DNA from: JANXDG01 sp964561135
Lineage (GTDB): Bacteria; Elusimicrobiota; Endomicrobiia; DTEH01
Direction of reading: 5' to 3'
DNA length: 5,450 nt
Assembly: GCA_964561135.1 (NCBI GenBank)
Contig: CAZLOB010000007.1
Location: forward strand, 1 to 5,450
Position 1 is the stretch's first letter; each line of letters begins with the position of its first letter. The notes below the pieces were generated by a model, which saw nothing but the letters and a program-made list of their open reading frames with translations, did no database searches and was not told the origin of the DNA. Shown in pieces: positions 1 to 4,473 of this stretch. Made by a program: the position numbers and the translations under genes.

Positions 1-301
1 TAATTTCTAAATCATCAACACTTCTACTTCTATTCCCCAAAGATGGCCTCAAGTTTATCATAGAATCAAACTCAATCCAACCTTCATCAGGATATTTTTC
101 AGGATAAAGATTTATACCCCAAAGATCCTTCTGTTTACTACCAGAATTTAACAATACCATTTCTTCATCTGCATGTAATTCACCACCAACTGCCATTATT
201 TCTCTCTCAACATCAACCACTGCTTTCACTAAATCACCAAATGTCTCTTCTGCAAGTTTTTTCAACTCATCAATAGAAATTTTATCGTTTACAATTTTCA
301 T
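1..301 (-). CDS. DUF5674 family protein, 3' end beyond window
   Basis: This reading frame opens with ATG at 301-299 and stays open for 100 codons to the window edge, so the C-terminus is missing. The translation begins MKIVNDKISIDELKKLAEET and continues with the pattern I associate with DUF5674: 'LVKAVVDVEREIMAVGGELH' (about residues 24-43), 'ADEEMVLLNSGSKQKDLWGI' (44-63), and 'IEFDSMINLRPSLGNRSRSV' (about 76-95). The family is usually a little over 100 residues, so only a short tail should be lost. Its biochemical role is not known to me. It lies 53 nt after the dehydrogenase stop on the same strand and could be co-transcribed. No good Shine-Dalgarno site precedes the ATG; the nearest purine-rich sequence is GAGAAAG, too far upstream and inside an 8-bp tandem repeat. 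The family call rests on recalled similarity, not on a search. Confidence 0.8.
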   Translation of the reverse strand, partial: MKIVNDKISIDELKKLAEETFGDLVKAVVDVEREIMAVGGELHADEEMVLLNSGSKQKDLWGINLYPEKYPDEGWIEFDSMINLRPSLGNRSRSVDDLEI

Positions 302-313
302 ATACTATATTTT

Positions 314-345
314 ACTTTCTCACATTCTCACTTTCTAACTTTTTC
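314..345. repeat. Imperfect 8-bp tandem repeat, four units
   Basis: On the plus strand four consecutive octamers read ACTTTCTC, ACATTCTC, ACTTTCTA and ACTTTTTC, and a weaker fifth (ACTCCACA) follows at 346-353. Read on the coding (minus) strand the units are GAAAAAGT, TAGAAAGT, GAGAATGT and GAGAAAGT. The array fills most of the gap between the dehydrogenase stop (355) and the DUF5674 start (301). Because it is intergenic and close to the start codon, gain or loss of a unit would change the leader and not a protein. Confidence 0.75.
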
Positions 346-354
346 ACTCCACAC

Positions 355-1665
355 TTACGCTTTAACCACATTTTTAAAATTTTTCTTTAAATGATTAAAA
401 ACAGCATTTCTTGTATCAACTATCAACTTTGCATTTTCTACAATCATTTTATAGTCATAACAAGAATGATCTGTTGTTATTATTACACAATCATACTTTT
501 TTATAACATTTTTATCAATAGGAACAGACTTTTTACAAAACTTAAACTTACGCATCTTTGGTGTTTCAGGGATATATGGATCGTTATAGTCAACTTTAGC
601 ACCTTTTTTTTCTAATAGTTCAATAATTTTAAACGATGGTGATTCTCTTGGATCTCCAATATCTTTTTTATAAGACAAACCTAAAACTAAAATTTTTGCA
701 CCAAATATAGTTTTTTTTCTTTTATTTAGTTCATCAACAACTTTTTCAACAACAAACTCAGGCATACGAATATTTATCTGTCCTGCAAGTTCAATAAAAT
801 GTGTAGTAAAATCATATTTTTTTGCAATATAGGATAAATAAAAAGGGTCAACAGGAATGCAATGTCCCCCATACCCTGGACCGGGATAAAACGGCATAAA
901 ACCAAAAGGTTTTGTCTTTGATGCTTCAATCACCTCCCAAATATCAATACCCATTTTATCAAAAAGCATCTTTAGTTCATTCACTAAAGCAATATTTACA
1001 GCACGGAAAGTATTCTCAAGCATCTTTGTAGCTTCAGCGACCTCAGAAGAAGATACAGGTACAACTTTTTTAACAACTTGAGAATAAAAAAGTGTTGCAA
1101 CTTCACCTGAAACTTTATCCACACCACCAACAACTTTCGGTATTGTTTCAGTAGTATAATCTTTTCTTCCAGGATCTTCTCTTTCAGGAGAAAATGCCAA
1201 ATAAAAATCAACTCCACACTTAAGACCTGTTTTTTCCAAAATAGGTTTTAAAACATTACGAGTTGTTGTAGGATAAGTTGTAGACTCTAAAACTACAAGT
1301 TGACCTTTACGAAGATATTTTGCAATTGTTTCAGCAGTGTTTATAACAGCAGATAAATCAGGCTCGTTTGTTTCTGTAGTAGGAGTAGGTACACAAATTA
1401 TAATAACATCACATTTTTTTAACAAAGAAAAATCAGAAGTCGGGATAAGATTTTTTGCTTCTTTAATTTTTTCTTCAGGAATATGACTTATATAACTTTT
1501 CTTTTTCTTTAAAAGCTCTATTTTATTTTCATCAATATCAAACCCATAAGTTTTAAAACCTTTATTTGAAATAAGCATTGCTAAAGGTAACCCAACATAA
1601 CCAAGTCCAACCACTCCTACAACTGCTTGTTTGTTTAATATTTTTTGTTTAATTATATTTTCCAT
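355..1665 (-). CDS. wbpA: Nucleotide-sugar dehydrogenase, WbpA-like (UDP-GlcNAc 6-dehydrogenase)
   Basis: A complete 436-residue member of the UDP-glucose/GDP-mannose dehydrogenase family, cytoplasmic, NAD-dependent. These enzymes oxidise C6 of a nucleotide sugar in two steps to the uronic acid. The N-terminal Rossmann fold shows GLGYVG at 20-25 and the acidic GFDID at 41-45. The central part has FSPEREDPG (158-166), a form typical of the WbpA group acting on UDP-N-acetylglucosamine, and EATKMLENTFR (211-221) with the conserved Lys214 and Asn218. The active-site segment GPGYGGHCIPVDPF (262-275) carries the catalytic Cys269. The C-terminal nucleotide-sugar domain includes LGLSYKKDIGDPRESPS (328-344). 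Length matches WbpA-type enzymes. The start is fixed by AGGAGGT five nucleotides upstream of the ATG. It follows the ArsR-type gene by 95 nt. The family is certain; the exact sugar substrate is inferred. Confidence 0.93.
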   Translation of the reverse strand: MENIIKQKILNKQAVVGVVGLGYVGLPLAMLISNKGFKTYGFDIDENKIELLKKKKSYISHIPEEKIKEAKNLIPTSDFSLLKKCDVIIICVPTPTTETNEPDLSAVINTAETIAKYLRKGQLVVLESTTYPTTTRNVLKPILEKTGLKCGVDFYLAFSPEREDPGRKDYTTETIPKVVGGVDKVSGEVATLFYSQVVKKVVPVSSSEVAEATKMLENTFRAVNIALVNELKMLFDKMGIDIWEVIEASKTKPFGFMPFYPGPGYGGHCIPVDPFYLSYIAKKYDFTTHFIELAGQINIRMPEFVVEKVVDELNKRKKTIFGAKILVLGLSYKKDIGDPRESPSFKIIELLEKKGAKVDYNDPYIPETPKMRKFKFCKKSVPIDKNVIKKYDCVIITTDHSCYDYKMIVENAKLIVDTRNAVFNHLKKNFKNVVKA

Positions 1666-1670
1666 TTAAA

Positions 1671-1677
1671 ACCTCCT
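1671..1677 (-). promoter_or_regulatory. Strong ribosome binding site of the dehydrogenase gene
   Basis: AGGAGGT on the minus strand, five nucleotides before the ATG at 1665. It is one of the two strongest such sites in the window, together with that of the DUF2283 gene, and it fixes the start of the dehydrogenase. Confidence 0.85.
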
Positions 1678-1699
1678 AAATTAATTTCAACAATATTTT

Positions 1700-1708
1700 A
1701 TTGACAAT
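1700..1708. promoter_or_regulatory. ATTGACAAT palindrome, possible operator site 1
   Basis: ATTG-A-CAAT is a 9-bp palindrome around a central base, 35 nt upstream of the dehydrogenase ATG. It pairs with a longer copy at 1730-1742; the centres (1704 and 1736) are 32 bp apart, close to three helical turns. The position just before the dehydrogenase and just after the ArsR-type gene suggests a regulator-binding site. On the coding strand TAAAAT (1700-1695), overlapping it by one base, could serve as a -10 box, although no convincing -35 box accompanies it. The operator role is an inference. Confidence 0.4.
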
Positions 1709-1729
1709 TTTTCATTTTTAACATTATTA

Positions 1730-1742
1730 AAATTGACAATTT
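1730..1742. promoter_or_regulatory. AAATTGACAATTT palindrome, possible operator site 2
   Basis: AAATTG-A-CAATTT is a perfect 13-bp palindrome around a central base, sharing ATTGACAAT with the site at 1700-1708. It lies 18 nt after the stop of the ArsR-type gene, between that gene and the dehydrogenase. A paired arrangement like this is common for dimeric winged-helix repressors, but AT-rich DNA also produces such palindromes by chance. Confidence 0.4.
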
Positions 1743-1760
1743 ATGGATGTAATATATTAA

Positions 1761-2036
1761 CTAAGCTTTCTTTAGAACATCCAATATTGCAGAGTTAAAA
1801 ATTTTTGAGGCATCATAATTTATTGAATAAAAAGAATAAAGTCCTTTTTGTCTTTTTTTAACCAATCCGACATTTGCCAACTTTTGTAGATGCTGCGATG
1901 CTGTTTTGTAGCCAATTTTTAAACTCTCTGCAATACTTTCGACACTCATCTCATCATCTTCTTTAAGCAACAACTTAAGAATTTTTATTCTTTTCTCATT
2001 AGCAACCGCCTTAAAAACCTTTGTTGCAATATCCAT
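1761..2036 (-). CDS. ArsR-type winged-helix transcriptional regulator without cysteines
   Basis: A complete 91-residue protein that is almost entirely one winged helix-turn-helix domain. The opening ATKVFKAVANEKRIKILKLL (4-23) is the typical ArsR first-helix pattern. The helix-turn-helix covers SVESIAESLKIGYKTASQHL (31-50) and the recognition helix continues through QKLANVGLV; the wing is KKRQKGLYSFYSI (60-72). There is no cysteine at all, so the classical ELCVCDL metal site and thiol-based redox or sulfide sensing are absent; the inducing signal is unknown. It probably binds DNA as a dimer. The ATG is supported by AGGAG at 2049-2045, eight nucleotides upstream. It precedes the dehydrogenase gene on the same strand, with two ATTGNCAAT palindromes in the gap, and has copies of a 28-bp palindrome upstream. 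Control of the dehydrogenase gene or itself is inferred from position only. Confidence 0.88.
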   Translation of the reverse strand: MDIATKVFKAVANEKRIKILKLLLKEDDEMSVESIAESLKIGYKTASQHLQKLANVGLVKKRQKGLYSFYSINYDASKIFNSAILDVLKKA

Positions 2037-2123
2037 ATCGACTACTCCTATTAATTTTATTTTTAAAACCTTTTGTTAAACTTAATACACAATTAATTTT
2101 AAAATTTCAACATCCCAAAACTT

Positions 2124-2151
2124 ATTCCAATATTCTACAGAACATTAGAAT
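2124..2151. repeat. 28-bp palindrome, copy 1
   Basis: Left arm ATTCCAATATTCT and right arm AGAACATTAGAAT are separated by AC. Two pairs of the palindrome are broken, and both would be G-U pairs in a minus-strand transcript. The copy lies 87 nt upstream of the ArsR-type start. It shares CTTATTCCAATATTCTACAG with copy 2, one to two bases beyond the palindrome itself. It could be an operator or a structured repeat; there is no adjacent T-run on the transcribed side, which speaks against a simple terminator. Confidence 0.75.
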
Positions 2152-2258
2152 AGTAAACCTTTTTTTAAAATAAAAGCAACAAAGTAATAATCTAAAAAAT
2201 AAAAAACTTAAATCTCATCTTGCATAATTTATGGTTAATTCAAATACGACAAACTCTT

Positions 2259-2286
2259 ATTCCAATATTCTACAGAATATTGGAAT
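2259..2286. repeat. 28-bp palindrome, copy 2 (perfect arms)
   Basis: Arms ATTCCAATATTCT and AGAATATTGGAAT are perfectly complementary over 13 bp, with AC in the centre. This is the most symmetric of the three copies. It lies 107 nt from copy 1, in the same orientation judged by the central AC, and 88 nt downstream of the stop that ends the glycosyltransferase remnant. Confidence 0.8.
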
Positions 2287-2374
2287 GATTTAATTTAATA
2301 ATAGTGAACTAACATGAAAATCTGCTTGATGCATCATTAAGAGAAAAAAGTAAGTTAGATATAGTATTTTTATT

Positions 2375-2552
2375 TTAATTTTTTAAATTTTTGTGTATAG
2401 AAAAATTCTTTGATAAACTTCTGTAAACTAAAAAAACCTGATGAGAAATTTTGTCTAAGTTGTAGGTTTTGTTAAGAAGTTCAAAATATCTTTTTTTCTT
2501 CTTCTGACATTTCTTTTTTATATAACTCAACAATTTTTTTTGCAAGTTCTAA
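2375..2552 (-). pseudogene. Remnant of a GT4 glycosyltransferase 3' end, frameshifted
   Basis: On the minus strand this stretch first encodes ELAKKIVELYKKEMSEEEKK (from 2549 downward) and then hits TGA after IF. Changing frame at the A-run gives RYFELLNKTYNLDKISHQVF, then LVYRSLSKNFSIHKNLKN and a stop at 2377-2375. The two pieces match, in order, the last 50 or so residues of the intact glycosyltransferase at 3346-4473 (DDLAKKIVELYHIGISEEEK, then KYFELLKETYNWDRIAHQVF, EVYKNLATK). The DNA is also visibly alike, and the frame break corresponds to a net loss of two bases in the A-run. Nothing of the catalytic domains remains, so this is a decayed tail of a duplicated or paralogous gene. The upstream boundary near 2552 is approximate. 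Confidence 0.85.
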
Positions 2553-2602
2553 AACGAAACAGAAGCCACTTCATCTCAGACAAAAAATTTCTAACAAGAA
2601 AA

Positions 2603-2827
2603 TTATGTTCTTCCAACTACTATTTTCTCTTTTATCATTGGTGTCATTAACCTTATTTCATCTAGCGATACTACTTTTGAAGCATCAAGTATTTCTATTT
2701 CCAACGGTTTATTTTTTTCATCAAGATGTAAAATAACACCTTCTTTCAAATCTATAGAATCTACTGGTTTGCCTTCGTTTAACTCTATCACTAACACATC
2801 AGCTTCTTGCGAGTATTTTATCTTCAT
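2603..2827 (-). CDS. DUF2283 domain protein, possible antitoxin-like partner
   Basis: A 74-residue protein that is a single DUF2283 domain. It shows the usual pattern MKIKYSQEADVLVIEL (1-16), a central LKEGVILHLDEKNKPLEIEI (27-46) and LDASK (47-51), followed by a short extension ending VVGRT. The ATG at 2827 is chosen over a GTG six bases upstream because AGGAGG at 2841-2836 is eight nucleotides from the ATG but only two from the GTG. The gene overlaps the end of the DUF4258-like gene by 29 nt, so the two are translated from one message and may be coupled. DUF2283 genes are often found next to DUF4258 genes, an arrangement like toxin-antitoxin pairs, but no such activity is known to me for this pair. 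Function unknown. Confidence 0.85.
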   Translation of the reverse strand: MKIKYSQEADVLVIELNEGKPVDSIDLKEGVILHLDEKNKPLEIEILDASKVVSLDEIRLMTPMIKEKIVVGRT

Positions 2828-3011
2828 AAACACCGCCTCCTTTAAAATACTTATTCTTATAAGGAAAATAAACTGTTATTAAAACTGGTATTTCATTTTC
2901 ATATTCATAAACCGCACGAACAATATGTTCACCATAAACTTTATGTGCTATAAATCTATTGTTGTGTCCTGTTAAAACCTCATCAGGAAAAATAAGTATT
3001 TCAATTATCAT
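2799..3011 (-). CDS. DUF4258-like small protein, 5' end doubtful or damaged
   Basis: The frame from ATG 3011 gives 70 residues, with PDEVLTGHNNRFIAHK (9-24), HIVRAVYEYENEIPVLITVY (29-48) and FPYKNKYFKGGG (49-60), the C-terminal part of a DUF4258-type fold (beta strands around a conserved 'ITVY'). The first part of the domain is encoded in frame just upstream (3074-3012) as VKILFLFHAIERINKWKITE, with the HAxxR pattern of the family, yet no ATG, GTG or TTG occurs between the stop at 3155-3153 and the ATG at 3011. The ATG at 3011 also lacks a Shine-Dalgarno site. So the gene either uses an unusual start or has lost its start by a small indel; it may be a pseudogene. It overlaps the DUF2283 gene by 29 nt. 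A toxin-like role is only a guess from this pairing. Confidence 0.6.
   Translation of the reverse strand: MIIEILIFPDEVLTGHNNRFIAHKVYGEHIVRAVYEYENEIPVLITVYFPYKNKYFKGGGVYEDKILARS
2836..2841 (-). promoter_or_regulatory. Ribosome binding site that decides the DUF2283 start
   Basis: AGGAGG on the minus strand, inside the 3' end of the DUF4258-like gene. Its eight-nucleotide spacing to the ATG at 2827 makes that the start, and it makes the in-frame GTG at 2833 (two nucleotides away) unlikely. Confidence 0.8.
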
Positions 3012-3152
3012 CTCTTCAGTAATTTTCCATTTATTTATACGTTCTATTGCATGAAAAAGAAATAAAATTTTAACATTTTTTGTTTCTACTTTTAATTCAT
3101 AGAGAATACTTTTTGATGTTTCTTTTTCGTAATTATGTTCATCAAAAGTTAA
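3012..3152 (-). other. In-frame, start-less 5' extension of the DUF4258-like gene
   Basis: The frame of the DUF4258-like gene remains open for 47 codons above its first ATG. The nearer part (3074-3012) clearly belongs to the domain (FHAIERINKWKITEE). The farther part encodes LTFDEHNYEKETSKSILYEL followed by KVETKN, which I do not recognise. An ATG at 3076-3074 lies in another frame; removing the two T bases after it would give MKILFLFHAIERI in the domain frame, suggesting a two-base insertion just after the original start. Confidence 0.5.
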
Positions 3153-3155
3153 TTA

Positions 3156-3345
3156 TTATAATAAAAAGATATTTTAAGCAAATCTTAAAATATAAAATTA
3201 AAAATTTTTTATCAAGCAGAATAAATCTTTACGAAAGTACAATTCAACTACGATTCTTCTAATGTTCTGCAGAATATTAGAATAAAAATTGAATTAAAAA
3301 AGCACTATTCAAAAAGAGATTTGACATGGCTTAATTTTTGCTATA
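3156..3345. other. AT-rich intergenic stretch, no gene
   Basis: Between the glycosyltransferase stop and the DUF4258-like frame there is no credible coding sequence. The only structure I see is copy 3 of the 28-bp palindrome at 3256-3283. A plus-strand open frame across part of this stretch is low-complexity AT-rich sequence with no family features. Confidence 0.6.
3256..3283. repeat. 28-bp palindrome, copy 3 (diverged)
   Basis: CTTCTAATGTTCT and AGAATATTAGAAT flank a central GC. Compared with copy 2 the outermost pair is lost and one inner pair is G opposite T. The pattern of changes matches the reverse complement of copy 1 best, so it is probably inverted relative to it. It lies 62 nt downstream of the glycosyltransferase stop and upstream of the DUF4258/DUF2283 pair. 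No T-run follows it on the transcribed strand, so it is not an ordinary intrinsic terminator. Confidence 0.7.
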
Positions 3346-4473
3346 CTATTTTGTGGCTAAATTTTTGTATACTTCAAAAACTTGATGAGCAATTCTATCC
3401 CAATTGTAGGTTTCTTTAAGTAACTCAAAATATTTTTGTTTTTCTTCTTCTGATATTCCAATATGATACAATTCAACAATTTTTTTTGCAAGGTCATCAA
3501 TATTACCAACTTTAAAATAACGAAACTCAGGTAATGGTATCTCATGATGTTGTGGGATATCACTTACCAAAACTGGCAAACCATAACTTAAAGCTTCAAG
3601 CAAAGCAATTGGCAATCCTTCATAATATGATGGTAAAACAAAAAGTCCTGCATTAGAATAAAGTTCAGCTAGCGCTTCACCAGTTAAAATACCTGTTAAA
3701 ACAACACCTTCAGTTTCTTTTGCTAACTTTTTTAAATTTCTACTATAATTTGTTTCATGATCAGCATCACCTGCAATAACTAATCTAAACTCGAAATTTT
3801 TTATTTTTCTATACGCAAAAATTAAGTCGTGCAATCCTTTTTCAGGTACAAACCTACATGCGGTAAAAATATATTTCTTTGGCTGTAAACCAAATTTTTC
3901 TATGATATCAGTTTTATTTATTACTTTTGGAAACTCTATCCCGTTCGGAATCACCAATATATCTTTTCGTTTGTACTTATTAACTAAATAATTTTTTATA
4001 TATTTTGAAACAACAATAATTCTATCTGCAAATTTTACTGCAAAAAATTCACCTAATTTCAGGATTATTTTGCTCAAACCTTTCCATTTATCTCTCAAAT
4101 AATCCGGTCCGTGATGAGTAACCACAACTTTAAACCCTAAAAGTTTTGCTAACGGCACAAATAAAGAAGGACCTATTGCTTGAATATGTAGTATATCAGG
4201 ATTTAAAAACTTTGCAAAAAAAATTCCTAAAAAAGTATGAACTGCTGCTTCTAAATATTTATTTCTTGGTGCAAATAGATAATAAAATTTTACTTTTTTA
4301 TACTCTTTGAGTTGATTTTCTACAGGAAAGTAATTTTTTCTTGCTAAAACAATTACTTCACAATTTTCATTATCTGCTATCCTTGTAGCAATCTCTTCAA
4401 CTCTTTTTTCTACTCCACCTTGAATATTGGGAAATCCACGAAATCCTAATATACATATTTTTAACTTACGCAT
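3346..4473 (-). CDS. GT4-family glycosyltransferase (GT-B fold)
   Basis: A complete 375-residue retaining glycosyltransferase of the GT4 type, expected at the cytoplasmic face of the membrane, transferring a sugar from a nucleotide donor to a glycan or lipid-linked acceptor. The acceptor domain starts KICILGFRGFPNIQGGVEKR, with the glycine-rich GGVE at 19-22; VVVTHHGPD (117-125) and IIVVSKYIKNYL (152-163) follow. The donor domain shows VIPNGIE (174-180), RFVPEKG (207-213, with the Arg and Lys that usually contact the diphosphate) and YEGLPIALLEAL (284-295), giving the E-x7-E motif at Glu285 and Glu293. Length is normal. The start overlaps the end of the radical SAM gene by 13 nt, with only a weak GAGAG before it, so translation is probably coupled. 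A decayed copy of its 3' end lies at 2375-2552. Donor and acceptor cannot be told from sequence. Confidence 0.92.
   Translation of the reverse strand: MRKLKICILGFRGFPNIQGGVEKRVEEIATRIADNENCEVIVLARKNYFPVENQLKEYKKVKFYYLFAPRNKYLEAAVHTFLGIFFAKFLNPDILHIQAIGPSLFVPLAKLLGFKVVVTHHGPDYLRDKWKGLSKIILKLGEFFAVKFADRIIVVSKYIKNYLVNKYKRKDILVIPNGIEFPKVINKTDIIEKFGLQPKKYIFTACRFVPEKGLHDLIFAYRKIKNFEFRLVIAGDADHETNYSRNLKKLAKETEGVVLTGILTGEALAELYSNAGLFVLPSYYEGLPIALLEALSYGLPVLVSDIPQHHEIPLPEFRYFKVGNIDDLAKKIVELYHIGISEEEKQKYFELLKETYNWDRIAHQVFEVYKNLATK

Larger units (their letters stand above)
2037..2602. other. Long intergenic stretch with repeats and gene remnant
   Basis: This 566-bp AT-rich gap between the DUF2283 stop and the ArsR-type start contains no intact gene on either strand. 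It holds the ArsR ribosome binding site, two copies of a 28-bp palindrome (2124-2151 and 2259-2286) and a decayed glycosyltransferase 3' end (about 2375-2552). The 107 nt between the two palindromes and the stretches 2287-2374 and 2553-2602 show nothing I can name. The promoter for the ArsR-type gene should lie here, but I cannot pick a convincing -35/-10 pair. Confidence 0.7.

Noticed and set aside
391..615. Plus-strand open frame of 74 codons
   Set aside because: It lies inside the dehydrogenase gene on the opposite strand, has no family features, and is a composition shadow.
2259..2286. A dif or pdif (XerC/XerD) site, because the palindrome is 28 bp long and can be read as 11+6+11
   Set aside because: The arms do not resemble the conserved TTATGTTAAAT-type half-sites, and the near-perfect symmetry is unlike dif; only the length agrees.
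2828..2833. GTG at 2833 as the start of the DUF2283 gene
   Set aside because: The AGGAGG site is only two nucleotides from that GTG but eight from the ATG at 2827, and family members begin MKIKY.
3080..3262. Plus-strand open frame of 60 codons in a gap
   Set aside because: The translation is low-complexity AT-rich sequence, overlaps the DUF4258-like upstream frame on the other strand, and runs into palindrome copy 3.
2124..3283. CRISPR array from the three palindromic repeats
   Set aside because: The distances between copies are 107 and about 970 nt, the copies differ and orientation is not constant; there are no cas genes.
3256..3283. Intrinsic terminator of the glycosyltransferase gene
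   Set aside because: The stem is AT-rich and no T-run follows on the minus strand (GAATCGTAG comes next); a Rho-type or other end cannot be judged.
3453..3463. Fourth copy of the palindrome (ATTCCAATAT inside the glycosyltransferase gene)
   Set aside because: Only the left arm matches, the right arm is absent, and the bases are explained by the coding sequence (HIGI).
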